From the NCBI GenBank assembly GCA_910588825.1, contig CAJURF010000006.1, forward strand, positions 1 through 64,000: DNA of 64,000 nucleotides, read 5' to 3'. Position 1 is the first letter of the stretch, and each line of letters starts with the position of its first letter. The notes under the pieces were generated by a model, which was not told the origin of the DNA, ran no database searches, and saw only the letters and a program-made list of their open reading frames with translations. The DNA is from an uncultured Lachnospiraceae bacterium (GTDB lineage: Bacteria > Bacillota > Clostridia > Lachnospirales > Lachnospiraceae). Position numbers and translations under genes: made by a program. This document shows, piece by piece, positions 26,481 to 35,588 of this stretch.

Positions 26481-26554
26481 GTTTCCAGGAGAGAAGCTCC
26501 TGTTTGAACATGGGATAAATTGCTAATTATCTTAGTTTCATCAATCCTGGAAAC
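26481..26554 (-). promoter_or_regulatory. Nested stem-loop in the adhesin-pilin intergenic region, locus B
   Basis: Perfect 9-bp arms GTTTCCAGG (26554-26546 on the minus strand) and CCTGGAAAC (26489-26481). An inner hairpin CAGGAG-CTTCT-CTCCTG lies just before the closing arm. There is no T-run. It may be an RNA processing or attenuation structure. The rest of 26211-26644 shows no gene. Confidence 0.4.
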
Positions 26555-26644
26555 TTTTTCTGGCGCCTGGAAGCGTTGTTTTCAAAATCCAAACCATTTT
26601 GGGAACAGTTTTGGCATTGTGAGCTGTGCTCTGCGGCCGGAGGC

Positions 26645-29600
26645 TTATCTGTGAAGCCTCTTCTGGCGGCGTTTCTGCCTTATACTGTAGCCATACAACA
26701 GGAACGCTGCTGTTGAGAACAGGACTGCACTCCCGATTGCAAACGGATAGGTTCCGGAACCACCTGTGTGCGGCAGTTTGTAGCCGGTTGAGTTGGGGAT
26801 TTTGATTTCGTAATATCCCTCTTCATTAATTGAATACTCTTTTTCCCTATCATCTGAAGACAAATTAGGATTGTTGACAGTAACTTTACCCTTGCTTATC
26901 GTGATAATTACATCTTGAGAAAGTTTGTTGTAGCCATCAGGTGCTTTGGTCTCACTTAACCTGTAAGTGCCATATGCCAGTTCTCCCTCAAAGAAAACTC
27001 CGTTTTCATCTGAAACTGCCACTCCATTGATGGAATTTTTGGAATCGTCATTGGAATATAGACTAAACTCTGCTCCACTTAAAAGATGACCTGAGGTACT
27101 GCCCACTTTAACAAATTTTATCGTTGCTTTCTCAGGCTCTTCTTTCTCATTTTTCACTTTTAAGACATTCCCGGTAATTTCAGCACTGCCGCTGATTATC
27201 CTGTTTATTTTCCCATTCTCAACTTGAAATTGAATTGCTGCACTATTTAATTTGTAACTTGCGGGTGCCTTTTCTTCTGTTAATGTATAAGTGCCTGGAG
27301 ACAAATCAGATAAGCGTAATTCCCCATTGCTGATTTCAAATTTAGGTTCGTTTGCATCGTTTTGAATGCTTATCCATTGCTGTCCATCATAATACTGCGT
27401 TGTCGCAGTCTCACCGTTTAGGATTTGCCGATTTAGACTAAATTCTGCCCCGCTTAACAGTTGATCTGTACTGCTATCTACTTTGGCAATTGTAACATCC
27501 GCTAATTGAGTATTTGTGATTGTGCATTCTGTCAGCTTCGTTACTTTCTCCATATAACTGATAACACGCTTGCTCTTATCTGCACCAGATTCGATTCCTT
27601 CGTTTGTCAGGTTATTTGAACCGATTTTAAATTCTTCTGTTAAATCATCGAAAATAATCCTATGGCTCGCAGCAGAAAATCCTCCCCCATCCACATTGTC
27701 TGGTTCAAATTTGCTGGCACCCTCCTTATTGTTTACCAGCAGAAGTGATCCGCCTATATCCCCCTCGATATTTAGAAAACGATCTGGATATTGTTTACTT
27801 TCCAGCAACAGGCTGCCGTCTGCTGCTGTCACTTTCCATTTGATATTATCCGTTACAGAATCTGACGAAAGGACACCTTCTTTTACTGTTTTGACATTAA
27901 AACCCTCTATTTTCTCTCCATCACTAACACCTAACGCTTTATTACCGGTGACATTGAGGAAGATTACTTCTTTTTCAGCAATTTCAGACTCATTTGAAGC
28001 ATCGACCTTCAGCCAGCTCTGCCCTCCCTGAGGGGCTATTTTGCTTTGGACTTTTTTCTCATATCCAATCGGTGGATTTTTTTCATCAACTTCGTAAATG
28101 TACTCGATTAATTTTGTTGCAGGATCTTTATAAACTTCTAATCCTTCGAAAAGGTGCTGCCATTTTTTTCCTTCATTTAGCTCAACTTCCTCACTAAATG
28201 TCTCATCTTTTTTCCTGCTTCCATTTTCCATATAATATCTGCTTAAGACAGCTGTAACAGGTGTATGGCTTGTTTCATTATCTCTCCATTCTTTCTTAAT
28301 CGTTACAGTACTTGCTTCCGGTGTCTCGATTTTATATCGGGGAATGATATTGAACTTGATTTTACAATTGGATTCAAAGCCTCCTCTTTCCAAATAATAA
28401 ACTTTTAATGTGTGCTTACCCTTTTCTAATGTGGAGACAATTGATGATATGTCAGCATTATAAGAAACTTTGTTATTTTGAGGATCTTTTGAAAATACTT
28501 CACATTTTCCGGTGGAGAAATTTATGCTGCCATCAACTTTCCCATGAACTCCCCCCATATCCAGAACCAATTTATCATCTATAAAGACCCAGACATCATC
28601 ATCGCCTGAAAACTCAAATACCATGTCCCTGCCTTTATATTGGTTTACCTTTTTATAATTGGGGTCATTTTCATTTTTGGGAACATCACCTGGAAGATAA
28701 AAATTAATCTCTGAGTTCATACCAAAATGATAATTCACACTGCCATCGGTCATGCTGTATGCTGTATCGCCAAAAGGTTTATTTAGCGGGAAAAATCCTG
28801 CCTTAGTCTCTCCGTTCTCTTTTTTTATACAGTCTGTTTTTTCTTGAATATAAAACCTGTTTTCAGACGGGTTATAGGAAGCTCCATTTTCATCGCTGTC
28901 ATAAAGATAATAACCTTCATTATTAGTTTCAGTTCCCAGCTTATATAAAAATTCACCTTCTCCCAAATAATGTACTCCAAGCCGCTCGTCATTTTCGTTA
29001 AAAAGGTAATCATCAAGTAATGTTTTTAACTGTGGCCCCCACGCTCCCTGAGATGGCTTAGGTGTAGTTCCGCCTTGATTTGATTGATTCCACGTCCTTT
29101 CGTTACTCGGATACCCTAAAGTCCTTCTGTTTCCATCAAAAAAGATAAAGCTACAAACTTCGTTTATTTTACTGAATAAACCACTATCACTCCATATTTC
29201 TCTCTTTTTTGTTATTGGTGATGTTTCATGCTGATATGTTGTACTATAAATATTAAATAATTCATTATAATCAAACACTTTAGTGGTAATAAACTCAGTA
29301 TATTCAGCTCTGTCTCTCATTCCGTTTTCAGTTTGAATTAATGAAATCTCAGGATTATCGGCAAAATTAGATTCATCAGCAATCCAGTCGGCATAGAAAA
29401 TATTATTTTTCCTGGTATCAATTTTTGCGGAAACCGCATTGCTTCCGGTTTTATAATATTTTTCATCCGCGATATTGTACCATCCAGCCAATTTATATTT
29501 ATATGTCCTATCTGCCGCCTGGCCTTTTATGGCTGCTTTACTGATACAATCCGTTTTACCGCAGTGGTCAAAGTCGAATTGATTTTCATGATTTTCTAAA

Positions 29601-31501
29601 TCATCGTTTCCTGGAAGCCAGATAACTGCTTCATTTTCATCAACTAATTCTCCGCTAAATTTTACCTCTGTACGTCCTGTTTCTTCTGTGCTTTTCGGGT
29701 TTGCAATTCCATATTCCCAACGTCCTCCTCCATCTTTACCATCATCACTAAAATCACCGGTTGAATTCCATGGGTTGAAGATAACGCTGAATCCTTGAGA
29801 GGGCTGTTCCGTTCCTAAAATAATATTTTCCAAAGGTTCATTTGTATATGTCTGGGTATTTTCTGGGAGGTAATAAATATCGGTTATATTGCTTTGGGTG
29901 AAACTTGTTACCCCGTTGGCAAGGTCGCATAACCGCCACATCGGGATGCCATTTAAAGATGTTACAGTGTTTACAGTAATGGTTGTTCCTCCATCTGTAC
30001 TATATCCAATCCAAGCGCCAAGAGGATCGCTTTGTACAGCTGTTGCGAGAGAATCTGTGCTGTAACCTTCAATCCCAAACAATTCATACAATTTATCATC
30101 AGCTAAACTATATGGTTTAATTGCAAAAAAGCTTTTATTACCGTCAACAGCTGTCTCAGCATTGAACTGACTTTTTGCAGCTTCGCCTTTCGTTATAAAT
30201 TTCTTTTCCCCAGTAACCACATCTGTTTGCAGATAATGAAAACGCACAGTATCATCAGCACTTCTGCTCTTACCAATAGCCAAATTCCCCGCCGCAAAAA
30301 GAGCCACTTCAGAGAAAGAGTCCATCTCAAAAGTAATCACGCCATCGTCATCCACGCTGCTGTCTTCCAGCACTTCCGTGCCGTCGTCTGCGAAATGGAC
30401 CATATTAACCGGTCCTGCCTCTGACACTTCTTTTCCGTCTGCAAATTGAATTTTCACAGTAACAGTATCATCCGGCTCGATTTCTTCTCCGTCCAGATAG
30501 AAGCCGATATCCATCAGCACATCCATAGATGCCTGTTCACTGCCCATCTGGTTTTGAAATTCTTCTCTGCGTTCTGCAAAGTGTTCCGGATCACTTTCCT
30601 CAGTGATCTGTTTTACCACCAGCTCCGCTTCCTCTGAAATGTTCGCAAACTCTCCGTATTCTGCGGTGACTTTTACTGTCTCGTCCTCGAAGGTCTTAAC
30701 CGTTTTTTCTGCTTCTTCCGCTTTTTCCGGGTTTTCCGCGCTGTTTAATGTTTCGATTTCTTCTTTTGTCAGCTCAATGGTTTCAAAGCACTCCTCGCCA
30801 TGAACATGCTCCTTCAGTTCCAGAAGTCCGCATGTCAGCTGTCCGTCCTGGTCATAACAGGTTTCATCATGGGTGTGCAGTTCCTGTTCTCCACAGGCCA
30901 GTTCGCTCTTTGTCTCATAGCAGCTTTCTGTGTGCGTATGACCGCCCTGGCCTTCTTTCTGTCCGCAGGAGAGAGTCTCAGTCCACTCATAGCAGTCGTC
31001 TGTATGTACATGTGCTTCCTGTTCTGCGCCGGTTTCATCTATATAGAATTCTTCCTGCCCGCATATCAGTGCACCCTGTTCCCGGGTATAGCATTCTTCT
31101 GTATGCACGTGGCCTTCTGATTCTTCTAATCCACATACAAGTTCTTCTTTTTCCTGATAACATTCCGGACTGTGGGTGTGTGCCTGCACTTCCGGCAGCT
31201 GGCAGACCAGAGTCCCTTCGCTGTCGTAACAGTCATCGTTGTGTGTATGTACCGCATAATCCGCATACCCGCATATGACTCTGCCTTCGCTGTCATAGCA
31301 TCCTTCTGTATGTTCATGCAGTTCTATCTGGCAGTCCAGCAGTTTCTGTTTATGATTTGCGGCCTGGCCGTTCATTTTCAGTACCGTTACCGTGCCGAGC
31401 GTGACCAGCACAGCCAGACACAGGAACGCTGCCAGCCAGTACCTGTATTTTCTTTTTTCACGGAACAGTTTTATGGCCTGTTCAATCATTGAATTTCCCA
31501 T
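26645..31501 (-). CDS. Giant LPXTG adhesin, Cys/His repeats plus fibro-slime domain (locus B)
   Basis: A 1618-residue surface protein. The N-terminal export segment is WLAAFLCLAVLVTLGTV. I count eight HxHxxxCY...C repeats (about residues 60-240), against 13 in copy A. A conserved stalk region has VNMVHFADDGTEVL. The fibro-slime domain has FEFSGDDDVWVFIDDKLVLD and LDMGGVHGKVDG. Two C-terminal CnaB domains each have LLSGAEFSL and an E-box (YTLTEEKAP, YRLSETKAP). LPHTG precedes the membrane segment and a long basic tail. The ATG at 31501 follows AAGGGGG; a GTG one codon upstream is possible. Likely pilus tip or ancillary adhesin. Confidence 0.85.
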   Translation of the reverse strand: MGNSMIEQAIKLFREKRKYRYWLAAFLCLAVLVTLGTVTVLKMNGQAANHKQKLLDCQIELHEHTEGCYDSEGRVICGYADYAVHTHNDDCYDSEGTLVCQLPEVQAHTHSPECYQEKEELVCGLEESEGHVHTEECYTREQGALICGQEEFYIDETGAEQEAHVHTDDCYEWTETLSCGQKEGQGGHTHTESCYETKSELACGEQELHTHDETCYDQDGQLTCGLLELKEHVHGEECFETIELTKEEIETLNSAENPEKAEEAEKTVKTFEDETVKVTAEYGEFANISEEAELVVKQITEESDPEHFAERREEFQNQMGSEQASMDVLMDIGFYLDGEEIEPDDTVTVKIQFADGKEVSEAGPVNMVHFADDGTEVLEDSSVDDDGVITFEMDSFSEVALFAAGNLAIGKSRSADDTVRFHYLQTDVVTGEKKFITKGEAAKSQFNAETAVDGNKSFFAIKPYSLADDKLYELFGIEGYSTDSLATAVQSDPLGAWIGYSTDGGTTITVNTVTSLNGIPMWRLCDLANGVTSFTQSNITDIYYLPENTQTYTNEPLENIILGTEQPSQGFSVIFNPWNSTGDFSDDGKDGGGRWEYGIANPKSTEETGRTEVKFSGELVDENEAVIWLPGNDDLENHENQFDFDHCGKTDCISKAAIKGQAADRTYKYKLAGWYNIADEKYYKTGSNAVSAKIDTRKNNIFYADWIADESNFADNPEISLIQTENGMRDRAEYTEFITTKVFDYNELFNIYSTTYQHETSPITKKREIWSDSGLFSKINEVCSFIFFDGNRRTLGYPSNERTWNQSNQGGTTPKPSQGAWGPQLKTLLDDYLFNENDERLGVHYLGEGEFLYKLGTETNNEGYYLYDSDENGASYNPSENRFYIQEKTDCIKKENGETKAGFFPLNKPFGDTAYSMTDGSVNYHFGMNSEINFYLPGDVPKNENDPNYKKVNQYKGRDMVFEFSGDDDVWVFIDDKLVLDMGGVHGKVDGSINFSTGKCEVFSKDPQNNKVSYNADISSIVSTLEKGKHTLKVYYLERGGFESNCKIKFNIIPRYKIETPEASTVTIKKEWRDNETSHTPVTAVLSRYYMENGSRKKDETFSEEVELNEGKKWQHLFEGLEVYKDPATKLIEYIYEVDEKNPPIGYEKKVQSKIAPQGGQSWLKVDASNESEIAEKEVIFLNVTGNKALGVSDGEKIEGFNVKTVKEGVLSSDSVTDNIKWKVTAADGSLLLESKQYPDRFLNIEGDIGGSLLLVNNKEGASKFEPDNVDGGGFSAASHRIIFDDLTEEFKIGSNNLTNEGIESGADKSKRVISYMEKVTKLTECTITNTQLADVTIAKVDSSTDQLLSGAEFSLNRQILNGETATTQYYDGQQWISIQNDANEPKFEISNGELRLSDLSPGTYTLTEEKAPASYKLNSAAIQFQVENGKINRIISGSAEITGNVLKVKNEKEEPEKATIKFVKVGSTSGHLLSGAEFSLYSNDDSKNSINGVAVSDENGVFFEGELAYGTYRLSETKAPDGYNKLSQDVIITISKGKVTVNNPNLSSDDREKEYSINEEGYYEIKIPNSTGYKLPHTGGSGTYPFAIGSAVLFSTAAFLLYGYSIRQKRRQKRLHR

Positions 31502-31527
31502 CACGCATCCCCCTTTCTTTCACTCCA

Positions 31528-32106
31528 TCACTTAATAGTGCTGATATCCGACAGCGGCCAGACCCTGAGCAGTATCTTGCCCACCACCATGTCATTGCCC
31601 ACGCAGCCCACCGCGGTATTCCGGCTGTCGATGCTTGTTGCCCGGTGGTCCCCCATGACGAAGCATCTGCCGTCCGGTACCTGATAAGGCAGGTCAATGT
31701 TGCAGTCCCCCAGGGCTTTTTCCGTGATATACGGCTCATCCAGCAGCTGGTCATTCACATATACGCCTCCATCTTTGTCGATATCCACCCAGTCCCCCGC
31801 GGAGGCGATTACCCGCTTCACCAGAATGTTGTTGTTATAATAAAATGCTATCACATCTCCGGTTTTATATTTTGAGCTGCTGACAGCCACCACAATGTCC
31901 TGGTCCTGCAGAGTGTCTGTCATGGAAGTTCCGTTGATCTGCAGAACCGGAAGCAGAAGTACAGCAATCAGCACTGCGGCCGCGGCAACTACCAGGAGTG
32001 AGAATACTGTGCTTCGCAGCACCCGGCCGTATCTCCTTTTGTACTGCTCTTTCTGCAGTTCCGCTTCAAGCAGTTCCAGGCTTATCTCATATTTCTTCGC
32101 TTCCAT
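31528..32106 (-). CDS. Bacterial-type signal peptidase I, locus B
   Basis: A 192-residue S26A peptidase with an N-terminal membrane segment (about 32-53). The catalytic Ser61 lies in INGTSM, Lys97 in ILVKRVIASAGD, and box E is MGDHRATSIDSR. The start at 32106 follows AAAGGAG; an upstream extension in the same frame runs through the preceding gene and was rejected. It lies 26 bp before the adhesin. In streptococcal pilus islands a signal-peptidase-like protein (SipA/LepA) assists pilus assembly. This copy keeps its catalytic residues, so it may truly process the adhesin or pilin. Locus A's counterpart, if any, lies left of the window. Confidence 0.88.
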   Translation of the reverse strand: MEAKKYEISLELLEAELQKEQYKRRYGRVLRSTVFSLLVVAAAAVLIAVLLLPVLQINGTSMTDTLQDQDIVVAVSSSKYKTGDVIAFYYNNNILVKRVIASAGDWVDIDKDGGVYVNDQLLDEPYITEKALGDCNIDLPYQVPDGRCFVMGDHRATSIDSRNTAVGCVGNDMVVGKILLRVWPLSDISTIK

Positions 32107-32575
32107 ACTGCTCCTTTCCGTGCAGTCCGTCTTCCGGAATGCCGTATTCCATTTCATCGCCAAGCTCCATGGGCGGTTCCTTCTCCTCCAGGCCGCACTG
32201 CATCTTGAGATTATATAAATACTGGTCTGCCGCCTGCTGTGCCGCTTCAAAAATGCCGTTGAGCCTCAGGGCTGCGGCCGCGATGGACCCGGCTTCCTCC
32301 AGCTGGATCTGTCTGCTGTTCCGCCATGCCTCCATATCTTCACGGAGTTTTCTGATTCTGGCATCTTTCTGGTCCAGCCGGTTTTTCAGCTTATCGATCA
32401 GGGCATCCTTTTCATTCAGTTTTGCCTTCAGCCTTTCATTGCTTTCCTGCGCCTGGGCCAGTGCGCGGCTGGTTTCGTCAAACTCTTCCTGCAGCTGACG
32501 GGCATCCTTTCCCTGAGCCACCAGAAGCTGGAGAAGGTCGCGTCTGCGAAGCCTGCGGAATTCTTTTTCAGTCAT
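32087..32575 (-). CDS. Coiled-coil protein, first gene of locus B
   Basis: A 162-residue soluble protein of unknown function. Residues about 20-95 are a heptad-rich coiled coil (QEEFDETSRALAQAQESNER, then KLKNRLDQKDARIRKLREDM). The C-terminus is acidic with MELGDEMEYGIPEDG. It has no signal peptide. It overlaps the signal peptidase gene by 20 bp and is the first gene after the promoter and palindrome at 32604-32694. It could be a cytoplasmic assembly or regulatory factor; nothing in the sequence decides. Confidence 0.7.
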   Translation of the reverse strand: MTEKEFRRLRRRDLLQLLVAQGKDARQLQEEFDETSRALAQAQESNERLKAKLNEKDALIDKLKNRLDQKDARIRKLREDMEAWRNSRQIQLEEAGSIAAAALRLNGIFEAAQQAADQYLYNLKMQCGLEEKEPPMELGDEMEYGIPEDGLHGKEQYGSEEI

Positions 32576-32603
32576 TTGTAAGCCCCATTTCCGGAAACCT
32601 TTT

Positions 32604-32633
32604 TTTACCTCATAATGCGTATTATGAGGTAAA
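32604..32633. promoter_or_regulatory. Perfect 13-bp palindrome in the locus B leader
   Basis: Arms TTTACCTCATAAT and ATTATGAGGTAAA separated by GCGT, 29 bp before the first gene and about 30 bp after the predicted transcription start. It could be an operator (for the BTAD regulator or another factor) or a 5' UTR hairpin. Confidence 0.6.
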
Positions 32634-32665
32634 TCATAATCAGACTTCCATATTATAGTCTATTA

Positions 32666-32694
32666 ATTATACTACATATGGTTTCCAGCCGCAA
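32666..32694 (-). promoter_or_regulatory. Predicted promoter of locus B
   Basis: On the minus strand TTGCGG (32694-32689) and TATAAT (32671-32666) are separated by 17 bp. A second TATAAT lies at 32657-32652. It is upstream of the coiled-coil gene and the palindrome. Confidence 0.55.
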
Positions 32695-33327
32695 TACACT
32701 ATTTGACCAAAATTGAAGCATTATTTAGCTTAGTTGAAGTATATCAAATGGACTGTCAAAAGATGCGTCAAAAACCATACTTAAAAAGGGTTGTTTTGAT
32801 ATTTTTAGAGCGTGTAATTTTGACGCCCCAATCATTCCTAATCATTATATGCAACATCATGCATCATGGATATGCTTGATTTCCAAATCCGCCGCCAGAG
32901 CCGTTCTGCCTGACGCGCGCTTTTTTTAAATTATTTCCTGTTTTTATATACCCTGCTGCCAGCACAATATATCTCCTCCACTTCAAAATTACCTTTCATA
33001 AAATGCTACTTCAATGTTTCTACTATATTTAATATCGGTTGAACTCCTGCAAAATATAATCGTTATTTCATCAGAATTCAAGTTGTTTTTCTTTGGTATT
33101 ATCAGAATTTTTATATTTGGTACTTTAATAAAGCCGGAAATCCGTTTGGGAATCCCGGCTTGTGCCCTTTGTTTATGCAGTTTACTATGCTCTTACTTTT
33201 TCAGCTCTCAGAAACCCTTTCCGATGGTTCGATCTGGTGAAGCCAACGCGGCAATGGCGCAAATAGCGGTGCTTAGTGTTTGAGTATCTATGAAATGGTG
33301 TACTGGCTTTCAATTCTTTTTTAACAG
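32695..33327. other. Gene-free spacer between locus B and the defence island
   Basis: No convincing gene on either strand. The DNA is AT-rich. Perfect 9-bp arms GCGTCAAAA (32765-32773) and TTTTGACGC (32818-32826) enclose TAGAGCGTGT, which resembles the end of the MITE-like element at 50413-50593. This may be a decayed small mobile element marking the boundary between the two regions. Confidence 0.35.
33131..33161 (-). terminator. Possible terminator of the toxin-antitoxin operon
   Basis: AAGCCGG and CCGGCTT form a 7-bp stem with a 17-base loop, followed on the minus strand by TATTAAAG. The tail is T-poor, so the call is weak. It lies about 170 bp after the toxin gene. Confidence 0.3.
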
Positions 33328-34132
33328 CTATACGATTATATCATCATCAAGATTAAAATCATCAAAATACTCATGGCGGTTTTTCCTCAGCTCGTTTACA
33401 TCTTGACACATAAAAACACAACACAAATCATAACGCGGTTTATTCGTTCCAACTTTTGCAGGCTGTTCAAATTTGAGGGCTGCGTTATAATAGTTTATCA
33501 AATTTTCGTCTTCTGAAGTATCTGCCGCAAACAAATACACATACTGGCATCCGGCATATTCTTGAATTTCATATATAATTGGTGCAATATACTGCCAAAA
33601 CATCACTTCCCCTATGGGACGATTTATATCAAAAGATTTCCACTTTTCTTTCATTAAATCATTTGAACAGAAATGAACTATTTCAATTCCTGGATATGTA
33701 TGCCCAACCCTTATTATCTGTTCATTTTCTTCATGTTCTTTATCATAGTTAAGCTGATCTAAAATTCTCAAGAAATTGAATAGCAAGCTCCCGTTCACGA
33801 CATCCTCTATGCATATTTTTCACAATTTGCAACCATTTTTGAGCTCTTTCAGCCTTTTCTTTAATAAGGTCTTCATCTAATGGATCAAATAAAGCTCCGC
33901 ATTTTAATGAAAAGAACAAGGCAATCTCATTATCAGGAGATTTAATCAGATAATAGGCGGTTTTACACTCAAAATCTTCATCCCACGCCAAACTTTTGAG
34001 ATAACTGACCAAAGAACGGCCTTTCACATTTTCGAAACGTTTTATCAGCTTCTTATTTTCCTGCTCATGAGACAATCGTTCACAAGAAAAGCTCTCAAGT
34101 ATTTGCTTTTGTTCATCTGTGATTTTTCCCAT
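33328..34132 (-). pseudogene. GNAT-like toxin partner of PanA, frameshifted
   Basis: Two overlapping frames, 34132-33749 (127 residues) and 33798-33328 (156 residues), form one protein of about 268 residues if one T is removed. The minus-strand run AATTTTAGAT near 33765 becomes AATTTAGAT and joins FLEN to LDQLNYD. The N-part has AYYLIKSPDNEIALFFSL, like the central GNAT strands. The C-part has CQYVYLFAADTSEDENLINY, like the GNAT acetyl-CoA/substrate end. It starts 13 bp after the Panacea gene. The family is known to pair Panacea antitoxins with GNAT toxins. As written, the toxin is probably inactive, unless the T-run is an assembly error. Confidence 0.7.
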
Positions 34133-34145
34133 ACACTTTTATACC

Positions 34146-34616
34146 TTATGCAAGTCCTAACTCCTTCAGCATTTCTCTCCTGGCCTTAATTCTTTCAGCA
34201 TCAGCCATAATGTCTTCAAGGCTCATCGGATTATCACTATTTTCTTTCTCTGGTATGCCTATTCTGGAATTTTTCCAGGATATCTCCCCATGAGTTAACC
34301 TGCTAAGACTCCACGAATCTTTTCCAGCATATTTCTCTAAAACTTTTTTCAGCAACATAGAGCAGTCTTTTGTAAATCTCTCAGGCATAATAGAGACAAA
34401 TGATCCATCTTTGTAAACACTTCGAATTTCCTTTAAGACCGGGCCATATTTCCACCCATAAAATGCAGCATCAAAAAGAGCCTCCCCGTTCTGGATTAAA
34501 GATTCTCTTTGGGCAAAATACATTAACTTATGCAGTTTCATTTCATCAATCTGCTGACCATATTCTAAGAAATATTCCTGTGCGATATGAGCAGCAATAT
34601 TTAATACCTTTTCCAT
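34146..34616 (-). CDS. panA: Panacea-domain (DUF4065) antitoxin
   Basis: A 156-residue protein with the Panacea/SocA-like fold signature: IAQEYFLEYGQQIDEMKLHK, then LMYFAQRESLIQNGEALF, and FYGWKYGPVLKEIRSVY. Panacea proteins neutralise diverse toxins encoded beside them. The start at 34616 follows GAGGAGG. The toxin gene begins 13 bp downstream and is frameshifted, so the antitoxin may now be an orphan. The lysine-rich C-terminus (ERIKARREMLKELGL) may help bind DNA or toxin, which is inference. Confidence 0.82.
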   Translation of the reverse strand: MEKVLNIAAHIAQEYFLEYGQQIDEMKLHKLMYFAQRESLIQNGEALFDAAFYGWKYGPVLKEIRSVYKDGSFVSIMPERFTKDCSMLLKKVLEKYAGKDSWSLSRLTHGEISWKNSRIGIPEKENSDNPMSLEDIMADAERIKARREMLKELGLA

Positions 34617-34839
34617 ATCAGTCCTCCTCTTTTCTTCCACAGCTTATCATTTGCCTATAGTATATCATACATTGCAAAAATGACGACTATTCTTTTAATA
34701 AATTAAATGAATAAGTGGTAAATATTTCATTAAACGATCTCCTTAAAACCACCTGCACATCTTTCAACATTCCACCTTTTGAGGCAATCGACTCCGATCT
34801 TTATCTATGTAAAACAAAAAAATTTGAAGAATGCCGCTG

Positions 34840-35586
34840 TCACAATCCACGTTTCACAAGTTCATGATATTTTTTGTTAAAGAAATACAACAGCACTCCC
34901 GCAAACTCCGGCCGCTGCTCTTCCATTTCTATTTCACGAATTATCTTTTTGATCTTTGCGGAAGTACACATTTTTTTATCACCCAGCTTTTTAACAGCCT
35001 TTTTATAACGCAGATATGCGTCTTTTCTTCCTTTCACCAATTCTGTAGACGTATCCGCGATGAATTGGCCGTTTTTCCACATGCCATTCAAACGCAGAAC
35101 ATTTTTAATGTCCTTTTCCATATCTTCATCTCTGGGGCTAGTTCTGATAAATCCTTCTTTATCATATATAATCTTTTTCATCTGCTGACAGTCCATAGGT
35201 GAAACTGTCAGCTTACTTTCGTTTCCTTTGCCCGCATCACAGCACAAAACTTTCCGTCTTTTGCCCTTCCAGTTTCTTCCCCCATCACAGACAGCAAGCA
35301 TATTTCTATAATCCAGCGCCTTTTCTTTATCTTCACTCAGCGGATACCAGTGTTCAATGGTTGTGCCGCGCCCGTCATTTTTGATTCTCCGCATACAGTA
35401 GGCACAAAGATAATGCTGTTCCTCAAGCAGGCTTTCCCGGATCACCTCTTTTGGCAGCTGATCAAATTTCTCACGAATTGCTTTCGTATCTCCTGCTTTT
35501 ATTTTTTTCCACTCCTGACCGCTTTTTATTTCACTCACCATACGTGCCATCTGCCGGGGCGGCGGGCCCTTTTTTATATAAATCAT
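34840..35586 (-). CDS. ptuB: Septu defence HNH nuclease PtuB
   Basis: A 248-residue HNH endonuclease of the PtuB/TIGR02646 family. Paired zinc-type Cys CAYCMRRI lies around residues 57-64, the HNH His is in TTIEHWYPLS (about 75-84), and the Asn/His-type region DYRNMLAVCDG follows. A late conserved LRLNG motif is present. The first residues (IYIKKGPPP) are typical. The start at 35586 is 2 bp after the ptuA stop, so the two are co-translated. In Septu, PtuB cuts nucleic acid upon phage sensing while PtuA provides the ATPase scaffold. Confidence 0.87.
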   Translation of the reverse strand: MIYIKKGPPPRQMARMVSEIKSGQEWKKIKAGDTKAIREKFDQLPKEVIRESLLEEQHYLCAYCMRRIKNDGRGTTIEHWYPLSEDKEKALDYRNMLAVCDGGRNWKGKRRKVLCCDAGKGNESKLTVSPMDCQQMKKIIYDKEGFIRTSPRDEDMEKDIKNVLRLNGMWKNGQFIADTSTELVKGRKDAYLRYKKAVKKLGDKKMCTSAKIKKIIREIEMEEQRPEFAGVLLYFFNKKYHELVKRGL

Positions 35587-35588
35587 TC

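Noticed and set aside
30603-31278. Plus-strand open frames opposite the locus B adhesin repeats
   Set aside because: They are antisense shadows of the Cys/His repeats with no independent support.
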